From an uncultured Sphingobacteriales bacterium (lineage in GTDB: Bacteria > Bacteroidota > Bacteroidia > Chitinophagales > Chitinophagaceae): DNA of 64,000 nucleotides. Below the pieces are notes generated by a model. The model was given only the letters and a program-made list of their open reading frames with translations, ran no database searches and had not been told where the DNA came from. Both the position numbers and the translations under genes were made by a program. Positions 33,966-42,843 of the stretch are shown one piece after another. Within the stretch, counting starts at the first letter, position 1. Every line of letters begins with the position of its first letter. The DNA is taken from the NCBI GenBank assembly GCA_937991535.1, contig CALKHN010000071.1, positions 41,105 through 105,104 on the forward strand. The letters are read 5' to 3'.

Positions 33966-35075
33966 TTAAAGGTTTTCCTGGTAGAAATTTACCATTTTGC
34001 TTACGGCTTGCGATACATATTCGGGTCTCCAATAGGTTTGTATATGAGTGGCTCCATCAATAAGGAACAGTTCCTTATTTTTTGCATGGGTTGCTTTACT
34101 AAATGCTTCATCTGTCATATATTTTGTATCGGATTTGCTTCCGGCAATCATCAGCAGCGGTTGATTGATCAGATCAATATTCGTGGTGGCATCCCAGGTC
34201 ATTAAGCCGAGCAGGCTGCTCATGCTATATAGAAAGGTTGAATTGGGATGTGCATGGGTTCTGTAATAATACAGGTATCCTTCACGATACAGATCGGTTG
34301 GGGTTTTAGCGATTTCTTCATCTGTTATGCTTGCCACGCCTGCATAAATTATTTTACCACCTGCGGCTTCCTGCGCGCGGGCATCTGAAGCTTTTTGTAA
34401 GCGTTCCTGAATGCTGTTTAACTGGGAATTTTGAAAGCCATTGCGTCTTACCTCACCTGAGTTAAACATACTCAAAGTTGCGATGGCTTTGAACCGTTTA
34501 TCAGATTGGGCTGCCTTTAAAGTATAACCACCGCCACCGCAAATACCTAAAACACCCAAACGGTTAGCATCAACACCTGGGTACTGTGTAATAAAGTCGG
34601 CCATACCATAAATGTCTTCAGTACGGTAAGCAGGATTGTCCGTATGACGTGGTTCTCCACCACTTGCTCCCTGATATGCCGCATCGGCAGCAATGGTTAT
34701 ATAACCCGCCTCTGCCAAACGCTGTGCATATAGTCCGGCTGTTTGCTCTTTTACACCACCGTTAGGGTGTGCTATTACTACAGCAGGATAACTGGTCTGC
34801 CGGGAGGCAGGTTTCTGCGATGCATCATAGTTAGGTGGTGTGTAAACATTGGCCGCTATTGTAATGCCATTTAATTTATAAGTGACCGGATGGATATTTA
34901 CTTTCCCTTTTACATTTTCGGTAATGGCACCTTCATACACCAGCGTAAAGGCCTGCCCTACTGCGTCATTCAGGCGGGGATTGTGTTGATATCCTTTTTG
35001 AGCCGATTGCGCACTTACCGCATCTGTAGCTGTTATTGATGTTGCTATGGCAATTATTGATGTTAATTTTTTCAT
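33966..35075 (-). CDS. Exported alpha/beta hydrolase with cysteine nucleophile elbow
   Basis: A signal peptide (about residues 1-22, ending AVSAQ) precedes an alpha/beta hydrolase fold. YPAVVIAHPNGG gives the oxyanion region, and the elbow reads GICGGGGY (about residues 178-185), with Cys where most members have Ser, as in dienelactone-hydrolase-like and YcjY-type proteins. LLMIAGSKSDTKYM and IDGATHIQTYW supply the Asp and His. It is likely periplasmic and may act on small esters or lactones. It is packed between the carboxymuconolactone decarboxylase-like gene (20 bases) and the cupin gene. Confidence 0.87.
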   Translation of the reverse strand: MKKLTSIIAIATSITATDAVSAQSAQKGYQHNPRLNDAVGQAFTLVYEGAITENVKGKVNIHPVTYKLNGITIAANVYTPPNYDASQKPASRQTSYPAVVIAHPNGGVKEQTAGLYAQRLAEAGYITIAADAAYQGASGGEPRHTDNPAYRTEDIYGMADFITQYPGVDANRLGVLGICGGGGYTLKAAQSDKRFKAIATLSMFNSGEVRRNGFQNSQLNSIQERLQKASDARAQEAAGGKIIYAGVASITDEEIAKTPTDLYREGYLYYYRTHAHPNSTFLYSMSSLLGLMTWDATTNIDLINQPLLMIAGSKSDTKYMTDEAFSKATHAKNKELFLIDGATHIQTYWRPEYVSQAVSKMVNFYQENL

Positions 35076-35095
35076 TTTTTTGAATATTTTAAATT

Positions 35096-35824
35096 TTACT
35101 TCTTGCTCTTCAGTACTTCGTCCAAAACGTTTTGTGCAGCTTTCGCTTCTTTTTTTCCGATGGTTGACTTAATAACCCCTACGAACTGCTGCAACTGATT
35201 TGAGGTTAAACCAATATTCAGGCAAATACTCAAATGTGAACGCAGCATCGGTTCCACACCGCCAATACTGCTAAGTACAGATACGGTCACCAACTCCCTT
35301 TCGGCATAGGTTAAAACATCACGTTCAAAAAGATCTGCAAACAGGTGCTCTTTGAGGAAGATTTCTATCTCCGGGGCAAATGCCGCATAGCCGGTTTTTG
35401 CCACAGTCTGCGATAGGCCGGTGAGCTTTTCCAAATTTGCCTTACCCCGTTCATATTTGGTGCGTTCATCATTGATTGCTGAAGCCTCAGCGCCCAATAC
35501 ATCATTAATTCCATTGGCTTTACGTTCATCCAATACAGTCATAAAGGTTTGCAAGCCCCTAAGACTGCGTGGGAACCCGGCATAGGCATAGAGATGGACG
35601 ATAGACTCTTTGATCTGGTTCACTGTTAATCCCGATTCAAGCCCCGCATGTAGTGCTGGTTTTAGTTTTGACAAATCGCCTTTGGCAGTTAAGGCTGTAA
35701 TAGCGATAATACTTTGTTCTTTAGAGCTTAATATTTCATTTCCATCAGGATTGTTTTGTGCATTCAGCATGGAAACAGCACTTAATACGATAACTATCCC
35801 TATAAGAGATTTCATTCTTTTCAT
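35096..35824 (-). CDS. Carboxymuconolactone decarboxylase family protein, exported, two domains
   Basis: The 242-residue protein starts with a signal peptide ending SMLNAQ. Two CMD/AhpD-like helical repeats follow: SIIAITALTAKGDLSKLKPA with GLTVNQIKESIVHLYAYAGF, and YAERELVTVSVLSSIGGVEP with GLTSNQLQQFV. No CxxC pair typical of AhpD peroxidases is seen. The first gene of the operon with the hydrolase, cupin and AKR genes. The frame is open to 35899 but the signal peptide sets the start. Confidence 0.88.
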   Translation of the reverse strand: MKRMKSLIGIVIVLSAVSMLNAQNNPDGNEILSSKEQSIIAITALTAKGDLSKLKPALHAGLESGLTVNQIKESIVHLYAYAGFPRSLRGLQTFMTVLDERKANGINDVLGAEASAINDERTKYERGKANLEKLTGLSQTVAKTGYAAFAPEIEIFLKEHLFADLFERDVLTYAERELVTVSVLSSIGGVEPMLRSHLSICLNIGLTSNQLQQFVGVIKSTIGKKEAKAAQNVLDEVLKSKK

Positions 35825-36119
35825 TACGGATAGATTTTCTTTTGTCCCGCTATCAAAAGTTATTTTATTAATGCTCAATCTTATGGGTGCCCCGCACACT
35901 GCTAAAGGTTAAGGCGAATAATTTGCCGCGAACAACTGCGGCGTATCGTACAGGTTTCGTTTCGTCAGCTTTCCTTTCGATAATCTGTTCATTTTGATTT
36001 TAATGAGTGTTGCTTTCAGCTTAATATATTCTGTTTCAATTTCAGTTTACAATTAACATCCCCTTTCACACCGCCCTGCCTGATGAACCATAGCCTTGTA
36101 ATATTCCGGATAAGGCGCC

Positions 36120-37841
36120 CTATTTTAAAGATTTTATATAGGAAACGAGTTGGCTCACCGCTTCTTCCCTGAGCCGGCCGTCGTAGCTCGGCATCACGGG
36201 CATATACCCCGCCGTGAGTTCTGCGCCCGCCTGCAGGATAGACTCCCGGATATAGGCTTCGTTCGCCGTTACCGTGCTGCCATTCTGCAAGCTCACTTCG
36301 CGTCCGTAAAGGTTATACAAGGGCGGGCCGGTAGAAGCAGGGACATCCGGATCAACGGTGTGGCAAGTGGCACACTCCATCTTGCGGAAGAGCTCTGCAC
36401 CGGTGAGTGATGAATCGGACACCGAATCGGCGGGTTGTACCCTGATCGTATTCGTTGGCAATACCCCTGTTGTGTTGACCGCCGGCGCCGATTTTCCGTT
36501 GTAAACCACGCGCCACACACGGCCTTTTTTGTAATCGGAAATATAGAGCGCACCGTCAGGACCCACGGCCAAACCCATCGGGCGGTATTCCGCTGCACTC
36601 CGGTCGGGGATCGGCTCTACCCCGGCAAAGCCATCAGCAAAGGTTTCATAATTTCCCAAAGGTTTGCCGTCTTTGAAGGGTACAAATACGACCTTATAGC
36701 CCCCCTGTGGCAGTGGGGCGCGGTTCCATGAGCCCATGAAAGTGATAAAAGCGCCGTTGCGATACTTTTCCGGGAACTGTCCGCCCGTATAGAAAAGTAA
36801 ATCGTTGGGCGCCCAGTGGCCGGGAAAACCCATGACGGGCTCTTTAAACTGACCGGCGAATTTACTATCTGCAATAGTGGTTTTACCATTCCCCCCGTAT
36901 TCGGGTGAAAGCATCAGTTTATTTTTTTGTTGGTCGTAATATCCATAGGGCCAGGCAAACCGGTCGCCTTCATTTACCTGGTACATGGCTTCGGAAGGAA
37001 GTTCCGCACTTTCCTCTTCCGTATAAAAATCCGGCCATAAGGTGTGCAATTGGTCGCGACCGTGCTGCATCACAAAAAGTGCACCGGTGGTAGTATTCCA
37101 GTCAAGGCCAACTACATTGCGCAGGCCTGTGGCATAACGGGCAGCCGCACTAAAAGTTTGATTTGTTTTGTTTGCATCAAAGCGCCAGATGCCACCATGT
37201 TCCTCCAATAATGGACAGGGTTCCAGTCCAGGAGAACCCGGTGTACGTTCCTGTGCCTGGCATGCATTCGATGGAGCGCCCACTGCTACGTAGAGGTTGC
37301 CGCTGTTGTCGAAGGTGAATGCCTTGGATGAGTGTGCCCACTGTTCCGGGAAACCACTGACAACAATCTCAGGCTTGCCTTCGGGTACCAGTGTACCGTC
37401 TTCGGGCATGGGCCAGCGATAGACGGCTGTGGTGTTCGATGCCCAGAGATGGCCGTTGTGGATAGCCATCCCTGTCTCCCACAGAATGCCATCTTCCGTT
37501 TTATTCATATCACCAAAGTATTTGATGATGTCGGCCCGAAAGTCGCCCGTGGTATCGCGCAGGGCAACGATACCACCCTCTTTGCTGCGCGTCTTCATAT
37601 AAATGTCGCCATTGGGCGCCACGGCGATGTGACGGGCGCTATGATCGGCGCGGAGGCCAAGGCTGTCAACCACGAGGGTTGCACAAAATCCTTCGGGCAG
37701 TGTGATGCCTCCGTTGTTGGGATCACATACGATCTTTGCGGTTGATTTTGTCTGGTCCGGCCTATTGCATCCTGCTACTAGCAGCAGGATGAGAAGTGAC
37801 TCAACAGGGAGCAGACATAGCCTGCATATTTTAATACCCAT
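36120..37841 (-). CDS. PQQ-type sugar/sorbosone dehydrogenase fused to cytochrome c, lipoprotein
   Basis: The 573-residue protein begins with a lipobox (LLLVAGC, about residues 19-25). Its middle is a six-bladed beta-propeller of the soluble glucose/L-sorbosone dehydrogenase type: GNLYVAVGAPSN, RYATGLRNVVGLDW and GPDGALYISDYKKGRVWRV. The C-terminal about 95 residues are a cytochrome c domain with CATCH heme-binding motif and a probable Met ligand in YMPVMPSY. It would oxidise a sugar or alcohol at the outer or inner membrane and pass electrons to its own heme. The gene is visibly more GC-rich than its neighbours. Confidence 0.88.
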   Translation of the reverse strand: MGIKICRLCLLPVESLLILLLVAGCNRPDQTKSTAKIVCDPNNGGITLPEGFCATLVVDSLGLRADHSARHIAVAPNGDIYMKTRSKEGGIVALRDTTGDFRADIIKYFGDMNKTEDGILWETGMAIHNGHLWASNTTAVYRWPMPEDGTLVPEGKPEIVVSGFPEQWAHSSKAFTFDNSGNLYVAVGAPSNACQAQERTPGSPGLEPCPLLEEHGGIWRFDANKTNQTFSAAARYATGLRNVVGLDWNTTTGALFVMQHGRDQLHTLWPDFYTEEESAELPSEAMYQVNEGDRFAWPYGYYDQQKNKLMLSPEYGGNGKTTIADSKFAGQFKEPVMGFPGHWAPNDLLFYTGGQFPEKYRNGAFITFMGSWNRAPLPQGGYKVVFVPFKDGKPLGNYETFADGFAGVEPIPDRSAAEYRPMGLAVGPDGALYISDYKKGRVWRVVYNGKSAPAVNTTGVLPTNTIRVQPADSVSDSSLTGAELFRKMECATCHTVDPDVPASTGPPLYNLYGREVSLQNGSTVTANEAYIRESILQAGAELTAGYMPVMPSYDGRLREEAVSQLVSYIKSLK

Positions 37842-37865
37842 AGTATTGACGTTTTTGATGTGAGA

Positions 37866-38918
37866 TTACCTGAGTGGGATAAATGCAAGGCTGTTGTTCG
37901 CGTTCATCGGAATCACAAGCTGATTTGTTTTTGCATCGTAACACATCGAAGCGGCACTTGGAATGTGGTTTGCGATTAACCCGGCCGGCTTGCCGGGACG
38001 GATACGGGAAACTCCTCCATGCCTCACACTGCACACATACTTTGTACCGTCCGGCATAATAACAAGGCCATCACTGCCTGGTTGGGCAGCATTCTCAGTC
38101 TTCACTAACTTTCCGGTTGAGGAAAATGTCAGCACTGCGTTGTTGCCGTAGTTGGCAACAACGATATTGCCTTCCGGATCGAACGCGATGCCATTAGGCG
38201 CATTGAGTGGTGGCCCCTGCACGAAAACAGTTGCTTCACCAGCAGGTGTAACCTTCCAAACCTTCCATGTATCAGGGTTCGGCTTTTCTCCAAAAAACTC
38301 ACCCGTCTCTGTGGCGTAAATAGTACCATCTTCCTTCACTTCGATGTCATTAATCCAACCCGCACCTTCGATTCGGGTCTCGCCCATTGGCTTTCCTGTC
38401 TTCATACTGAACTTGCGAATAACGGCAACACTTGGGTCATCTGTTCCCGTGCCACCATCACGGTCGGCAACATATAAAATATCATTGATGATATCATTAC
38501 CGAAGGGTTCATTTAATACAAGCGGGGTTGAAAGGTTTTTGCGTTCATCCGGTCGCTGAACGCCGATCCACCGCAACGTATGTACCGATCCATCGGGGTT
38601 GATGAGAGAAATCCATGCATCATTGGCCTGCATATTTTGTGGCAACCCGCGATTGGGAACCACAATGAGTCCGGTTGCTGCATCATAAGAACAGCTTTCT
38701 GCTGAATGGATACCGCCATAAACTTTTACGTTTGATGTAGTAGCTTGAAATTGCCCGCCGGAAGCAGCATTTGCAGGAAGGCCGAGTGGGTTCCCAACAG
38801 TATATGGCTTCGTTTCCTCCGGCTGCTGCGCAAACACGGGAACTGATAGGAAGCTAACGCCCATCAGCATGACAATGCAAAATGCGAACAGGTTCTGATC
38901 ATGTTTTTTCTTTTTCAT
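37866..38918 (-). CDS. Exported SMP-30/gluconolactonase-like beta-propeller
   Basis: A 350-residue protein with a signal peptide ending VPVFAQQ. The rest is a repeated propeller with SMP-30/NHL features: NRGLPQNMQANDAW, GAGWINDIEVKEDGTIYAT, NAPNGIAFDPEGNIVVANYG and DGLVIMPDGTKYV. Such proteins hydrolyse sugar lactones or act as binding propellers. Its place 24 bases upstream of the PQQ-type dehydrogenase suggests it opens the lactone produced by that enzyme. This is inference from gene order. Confidence 0.8.
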   Translation of the reverse strand: MKKKKHDQNLFAFCIVMLMGVSFLSVPVFAQQPEETKPYTVGNPLGLPANAASGGQFQATTSNVKVYGGIHSAESCSYDAATGLIVVPNRGLPQNMQANDAWISLINPDGSVHTLRWIGVQRPDERKNLSTPLVLNEPFGNDIINDILYVADRDGGTGTDDPSVAVIRKFSMKTGKPMGETRIEGAGWINDIEVKEDGTIYATETGEFFGEKPNPDTWKVWKVTPAGEATVFVQGPPLNAPNGIAFDPEGNIVVANYGNNAVLTFSSTGKLVKTENAAQPGSDGLVIMPDGTKYVCSVRHGGVSRIRPGKPAGLIANHIPSAASMCYDAKTNQLVIPMNANNSLAFIPLR

Positions 38919-39106
38919 TGTTTTATCATTTTAGGTTCTTTATGAATTTGGTAACAGAATAATTATATTCTTTTTTTCATCATCTCTTCGTTATTGTTTC
39001 AACGGTGCTTCAACATTAGAAAAGTCAATCCTGTTTTAAAAAGCTTACCACGATTCATACCTTTATATATTTATGTTAATGCTGCCGGTTATTATTATTG
39101 TTATTA

Positions 39107-39964
39107 TTACTTCATTTTAACCTGTCGCATCAGGCGTGAGAATGTGAGTGAGCCCATCTTCCATTTGCCGTTTTCTTTAATGTAAACTTCGGTTACCATA
39201 AAAGGATTGGTAACGGTATTGCCACCAACCACTGCTTCTAAATCAATATCGTTTAGCAGTATGGCAGTGTTGCCAAACAAGTTCACTGTAACCGAGTACA
39301 CTTCCGCTTTCTTATACCAGATGCCCCCGCTTCTAATGACATCAAGTTCCCGGGTTTTCCCCCAGCTTCCTCCCATGTGTACAAACATGGATTTTTCATC
39401 AAACAGCACATTTAAAGAATCCACATTTTTGTCTGCCATCCAATCCCATTTCTGTTTTGATAGATTTTTGATTTCATCTTCTTCATTCGTGCTATTTTCT
39501 GCAGGCGGGTTTATGCTATTGTATTCTGCATCGGTTACTCTTTTTCCCCATATTGTTTTTCCTTTTTGTGTGGGAGTAACTGCCAGGTAGGCAAAGCTGC
39601 TTTTTGGGGCGGCTGCATGCCAGTGTTCCACTCCCGGCGCACACTTGATAACATCACCTTTATGGATTATTTGTATAGGTTTACCCTTTTCCTGGTAATA
39701 GCCGGCGCCTTCGGTAATCAGCAAAACCTGTCCGGCCGGGTGAATATGCCAATCTAATTTTGAGCCGGGTGCATAGGTTGCAACATCTACATTGAAATTA
39801 AAAATATTGTCTGCATGACTTAAAATGCTAAGCCAGATCCTTCCGGTATAGTTATCCGTGTTTTTTGCAATTTCTCCTTTTGGAAAAATTGTTGTCTCCT
39901 GTGCTGTTGCGCTGGTTGTAACAGCGGCTAACAAAACAATGGTGAGATAAAATATTCGTTTCAT
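39107..39964 (-). CDS. Exported cupin fused to SnoaL/DUF4440-like domain
   Basis: A signal peptide (residues 1-22, ending TSATAQ) is followed by a cupin with WHIHPAGQVLLITEG and VEHWHAA, then from about residue 165 a nuclear-transport-factor-2-like domain (KWDWMADKNVDSLNVLFDEK ... KWKMGSLTFSRL). The cupin half is a clear paralogue of the lipoprotein at 33466-33957. The start is fixed by an unusually good Shine-Dalgarno sequence, AGGAGG at 39970-39975 on the minus strand, 5 bases before ATG, rare in Bacteroidota. It is divergent from an AraC regulator. Confidence 0.88.
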   Translation of the reverse strand: MKRIFYLTIVLLAAVTTSATAQETTIFPKGEIAKNTDNYTGRIWLSILSHADNIFNFNVDVATYAPGSKLDWHIHPAGQVLLITEGAGYYQEKGKPIQIIHKGDVIKCAPGVEHWHAAAPKSSFAYLAVTPTQKGKTIWGKRVTDAEYNSINPPAENSTNEEDEIKNLSKQKWDWMADKNVDSLNVLFDEKSMFVHMGGSWGKTRELDVIRSGGIWYKKAEVYSVTVNLFGNTAILLNDIDLEAVVGGNTVTNPFMVTEVYIKENGKWKMGSLTFSRLMRQVKMK

Positions 39965-40119
39965 GGTTTCCTCCTTTATTTGTACTGCAAATTTCAGCAC
40001 TAAAATCCAGCGGGTTGGTATATGTATTACTGCTTTTACTACCATTATTACTGATTGAACTGTATTTGTACATGAATTTGTATTGGGGTAATTAAATTTG
40101 TGCAGAAAAAATAGTAGCT

Positions 40120-41016
40120 ATGGAACAGGCATATAATTTTGACACAATAGCGCAGTACAATGAATTTAATAACCACCCAACATTGCATCCGCTGGTTGGT
40201 ATTGTTGATTTCTCTAAGGCGAAAGAAAGAACAGGCTCCCGAATGACATTCGGACTTTACTGTATTTTTCTTAAAGATGTGAAATGCGGTAATTTGAAGT
40301 ATGGATGCAGTTATTATGATTACCAGGAGGGAACATTGGTATTTATTTCCCCCGGCCAGGTTATTGATGTGGAGAACAAGGTAGATTATTACCAGCCTAT
40401 GGGACACGGTTTGGTCTTTCATCCGGATTTGATAAAAGGTACAACTCTTGCAAAGAGCATAAATGAGTACAGCTTTTTCAGTTATAATACCAACGAGGCA
40501 TTACATCTTTCAGAGAAAGAGCGGAAAATTGTTTTGGATTGCTTTTCCAAAATTGAATATGAATTGAGCCAATCGGTTGACAAGCATAGCAAAAAATTGA
40601 TCGCTTCCAATATTGAGCTGTTCCTGAACTATTGCGAACGTTTTTATGACCGCCAGTTTATAACCAGGGAAAATGTTAATAAGGGTGTGTTAGAGAAATT
40701 TGAAGATATACTTAACCGTTATTTTTCTTCAGACAAACCCCACGGTATTGGCTTACCGTCTGTTGCTTACTGTGCCGGTGAACTGCATTTGTCGGCAAAC
40801 TATTTTGGTGACCTGATCAAAAAAGAAACCGGGAAATCGCCACAGGAATACATTCAGAACAAAATTATGGATGTTGCCAAAAACAAGGTTTTTGATTCGG
40901 GTAAAACCATCAGCGAAATTGCTTATGATTTAGGGTTTAAATATCCGCAACATTTTACCCGTTTGTTTAAACAGAAAACCGGAATGACACCAAATGAATA
41001 CCGGAATTTGAATTGA
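40120..41016 (+). CDS. AraC family transcriptional regulator
   Basis: The 298-residue protein has an N-terminal cupin-like sensing part (TLVFISPGQVIDVE) and a C-terminal AraC domain with two helix-turn-helix units: LPSVAYCAGELHLSANYFGD and ISEIAYDLGFKYPQHFTRLF, ending with the FKQKTGMTPNEYR signature. Divergent from the cupin/SnoaL gene with 155 bases between starts, it is the likely activator of the oxidoreductase cluster. A TAAATTTG box lies at 40093-40100. Such regulators typically sense small aromatic or aldehyde compounds, but the ligand is unknown. Confidence 0.92.
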   Translation: MEQAYNFDTIAQYNEFNNHPTLHPLVGIVDFSKAKERTGSRMTFGLYCIFLKDVKCGNLKYGCSYYDYQEGTLVFISPGQVIDVENKVDYYQPMGHGLVFHPDLIKGTTLAKSINEYSFFSYNTNEALHLSEKERKIVLDCFSKIEYELSQSVDKHSKKLIASNIELFLNYCERFYDRQFITRENVNKGVLEKFEDILNRYFSSDKPHGIGLPSVAYCAGELHLSANYFGDLIKKETGKSPQEYIQNKIMDVAKNKVFDSGKTISEIAYDLGFKYPQHFTRLFKQKTGMTPNEYRNLN

Positions 41017-41364
41017 CGGATTAATTTCCCCGATGCAATAAAACATGGTGTTTTTTGTTGCCGAGCCCAGGGATATAAACATAGTACCGCATTGAAGTAA
41101 TTATGTAAGGAAAGCATGGTTGCAGTTGTTGCGATCAGGCAGCACCAAAGCCGAGTTTGCGGCTGTAAAACGGTCGGTACCCGACAACGGAGGGTCAGGA
41201 TCGCTTGTATGTTTGACCCTTCCAGGGTCGTAATGCTTTTTATCGTATAGTTATAAACGTTTAGCCCCTTTTAGGGTCAATGCAGGATCTGTCGGTACCT
41301 GACGGAGGAGGGTCAGACCGCTCTTGGAATCCATTACTGAAAATAAAGTTATCATGTATAAAAA

Positions 41365-41424
41365 GCCCGCCTGCGCTTTGCAGCAGCCATAGCTTTTAGC
41401 GAAGGCTGCAAAGCGCAGGCGGGC
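41365..41424 (-). terminator. Perfect 20-bp inverted repeat, minus-strand terminator-like
   Basis: Arms at 41365-41384 and 41405-41424 are perfect complements over 20 bases, GC-rich, with a 20-base loop. Read on the minus strand, the stem is followed by TTTTT. It could terminate transcription from the tRNA-Ser side or be a mobile or dispersed palindrome. It is far stronger than a usual terminator. Confidence 0.6.
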
Positions 41425-41476
41425 GAAGTCTGAAAACATCATTATTTATAACTTTTACTAAAGCAAATGCTTCAGG

Positions 41477-41493
41477 CGGAGAGGGCGGGATTT
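41477..41493. repeat. Duplicate of the tRNA-Ser 3' end (att-like core)
   Basis: The 17 bases GCGGAGAGGGCGGGATT are identical to 41654-41670, which are the acceptor stem and part of the T arm of tRNA-Ser plus one flanking base. Such duplications of a tRNA 3' end mark the far attachment site left by tyrosine-recombinase integration. Only about 160 bases separate the two copies, and no integrase is present. Confidence 0.65.
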
Positions 41494-41613
41494 CTTTCAG
41501 TGGTCCCTAACGCCTGCGGCGGGCGGGTATAAGCCAGTAAATGACCGTTCGCTTTGCTCACTTCCATTTTTATTTGCAGTCGTTTTGCAAAGTAAACTTT
41601 GCACGCTCCTGAA

Positions 41614-41639
41614 AACAAAAATGCCCCGCTTATACGGGG
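41614..41639 (-). terminator. Terminator of tRNA-Ser
   Basis: On the minus strand, CCCCG/CGGGG (5 bp, 6-base loop) is followed by CATTTTTGTTTT. It lies 16 bases after the tRNA 3' end in the direction of its transcription. Confidence 0.65.
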
Positions 41640-41654
41640 TCATTTACTGGCTTG

Positions 41655-41741
41655 CGGAGAGGGCGGGATTCGAACCCGCGATACAGTTTCCCGTATACAC
41701 ACTTTCCAGGCGTGCTCCTTCAACCACTCGGACACCTCTCC
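41655..41741 (-). tRNA. tRNA-Ser (anticodon GGA)
   Basis: On the minus strand the sequence starts GGAGAGGTGTCCGAGTGG and ends CCCGCCCTCTCC plus discriminator G. The 7-bp acceptor stem, D arm, anticodon loop CTGGAAA (anticodon GGA), long class II variable arm and TTCGAATC T loop are all present. The length is 87 bases, and CCA is not encoded. It reads UCC and UCU codons. Confidence 0.95.
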
Positions 41742-41798
41742 TTTTTTAAGGACTGCAAAAATAGCATTATTAGGCTTAGTGCCGGCAGGCCCCTGCAT

Positions 41799-42842
41799 TT
41801 ATTTTTCAGTGAGTTCACCCTTTAAAGCTGTTTCAAGAAGTTGCTTTATCTTTTCCACGGGGTACTCCTGACCCAGCAGGAACATCAATTTGGTAACCGC
41901 TGCTTCAAAAGTCATATCATGCCCGCTAACAACTCCTATTTCCCGGAGATGCGCACTGGTTTCATATCGCCCCAATTCCACCGATCCACCATCGCATTGC
42001 GTCCTGTCTAATATAATAATGCCTTTATCAATGGTTTTTTTCAGACAATCCATAAACCAGGATGCCGTAATCGTATTTCCATTGCCAAAGGTTTCAAGAA
42101 TAACAGCCCTGAGCTCCGATGTTTGTAACACCGCGTTTACAGCATGCTGTGTAATGCCAGGGAACATTTTGAGCACGGCTATACCGGCGTTTAACCGGGT
42201 ATTGATCCGGAAAAGCTCCTTTGGGTATTCTAATATAAACTGGTCATTATATTTAATATCTATACCCGCTTCAGCCAATGGGGGGTAATTGAATGAATTA
42301 AAGGCTTCAAATGTTTCTGTATTGTATTTTTTGGTGCGGTTTCCCCTGAACAAGTAATAGTCGAAATAAATACAAACTTCAGGTACCCGCGCTTTGCCGT
42401 TTCTTTTGGCGGCAGCAATTTCCATAGCGGTTATGATATTCTCTTTGGCATCGGTACGTATTTCGCCTATGGGTAACTGTGCGCCGGTAAGTATAACAGG
42501 CTTGGCGAGGTTTTCGAGCATAAAGCTTAGTGCCGATGCGGTAAAAGCCATTGTATCCGAACCATGCAAAATGATAAATCCATCATAATCCGTATAATTA
42601 GCATGAATGATGTTCGCCAGTTCTATCCATATTTCAGGCGACATATTGGAGGAATCCATGGGGGGGGTAAAAGCGTGCATGTCAAATTCATACCCCAGTT
42701 TAGTGAGCTCCGGTATATGGTATTTTATTTCGCGAAAACCCATGGGTATAAGTGTGCCGCTCACATCGTCGGGGGCCATCCCAATGGTTCCCCCGGTATA
42801 AATGATAAATAATTTTGCGCCTGTTGAAGAAGCGACTGACAT
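41799..42842 (-). CDS. ansA: L-asparaginase, type I (cytoplasmic)
   Basis: Hydrolyses asparagine to aspartate and ammonia. The first catalytic Thr is in IIYTGGTIGM (about residues 12-21), the second in LHGSDTMAFTAS, and the region RTQCDGGSVELGRY near the C-terminus is also typical. At 347 residues without signal peptide it fits the cytoplasmic type I enzyme. ATG 42842 lies one base after the stop of tatD, so the two genes are translationally close. An open extension to 42896 overlaps tatD and is unlikely. Confidence 0.92.
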   Translation of the reverse strand: MSVASSTGAKLFIIYTGGTIGMAPDDVSGTLIPMGFREIKYHIPELTKLGYEFDMHAFTPPMDSSNMSPEIWIELANIIHANYTDYDGFIILHGSDTMAFTASALSFMLENLAKPVILTGAQLPIGEIRTDAKENIITAMEIAAAKRNGKARVPEVCIYFDYYLFRGNRTKKYNTETFEAFNSFNYPPLAEAGIDIKYNDQFILEYPKELFRINTRLNAGIAVLKMFPGITQHAVNAVLQTSELRAVILETFGNGNTITASWFMDCLKKTIDKGIIILDRTQCDGGSVELGRYETSAHLREIGVVSGHDMTFEAAVTKLMFLLGQEYPVEKIKQLLETALKGELTEK

Positions 42843-42843
42843 G

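Larger units (their letters stand above)
41017..41654. other. Repeat-rich spacer beside tRNA-Ser
   Basis: No gene is visible in these 638 bases. Instead there are near-repeats GTCGGTACCCGAC (41174-41186) and GTCGGTACCTGAC (41300-41312), each followed by a GGAGGGTCAG phrase; a GACCCTTCCAGGGTC hairpin (41215-41229); a perfect 20-bp inverted repeat; a duplicate of the tRNA-Ser 3' end; and an inverted pair of AAGCCAGTAAATGACC (41531-41546) with its complement (41638-41653). Confidence 0.7.

Noticed and set aside
41017..41654. CRISPR array
   Set aside because: The repeats are few, differ in type and lack regular spacers.
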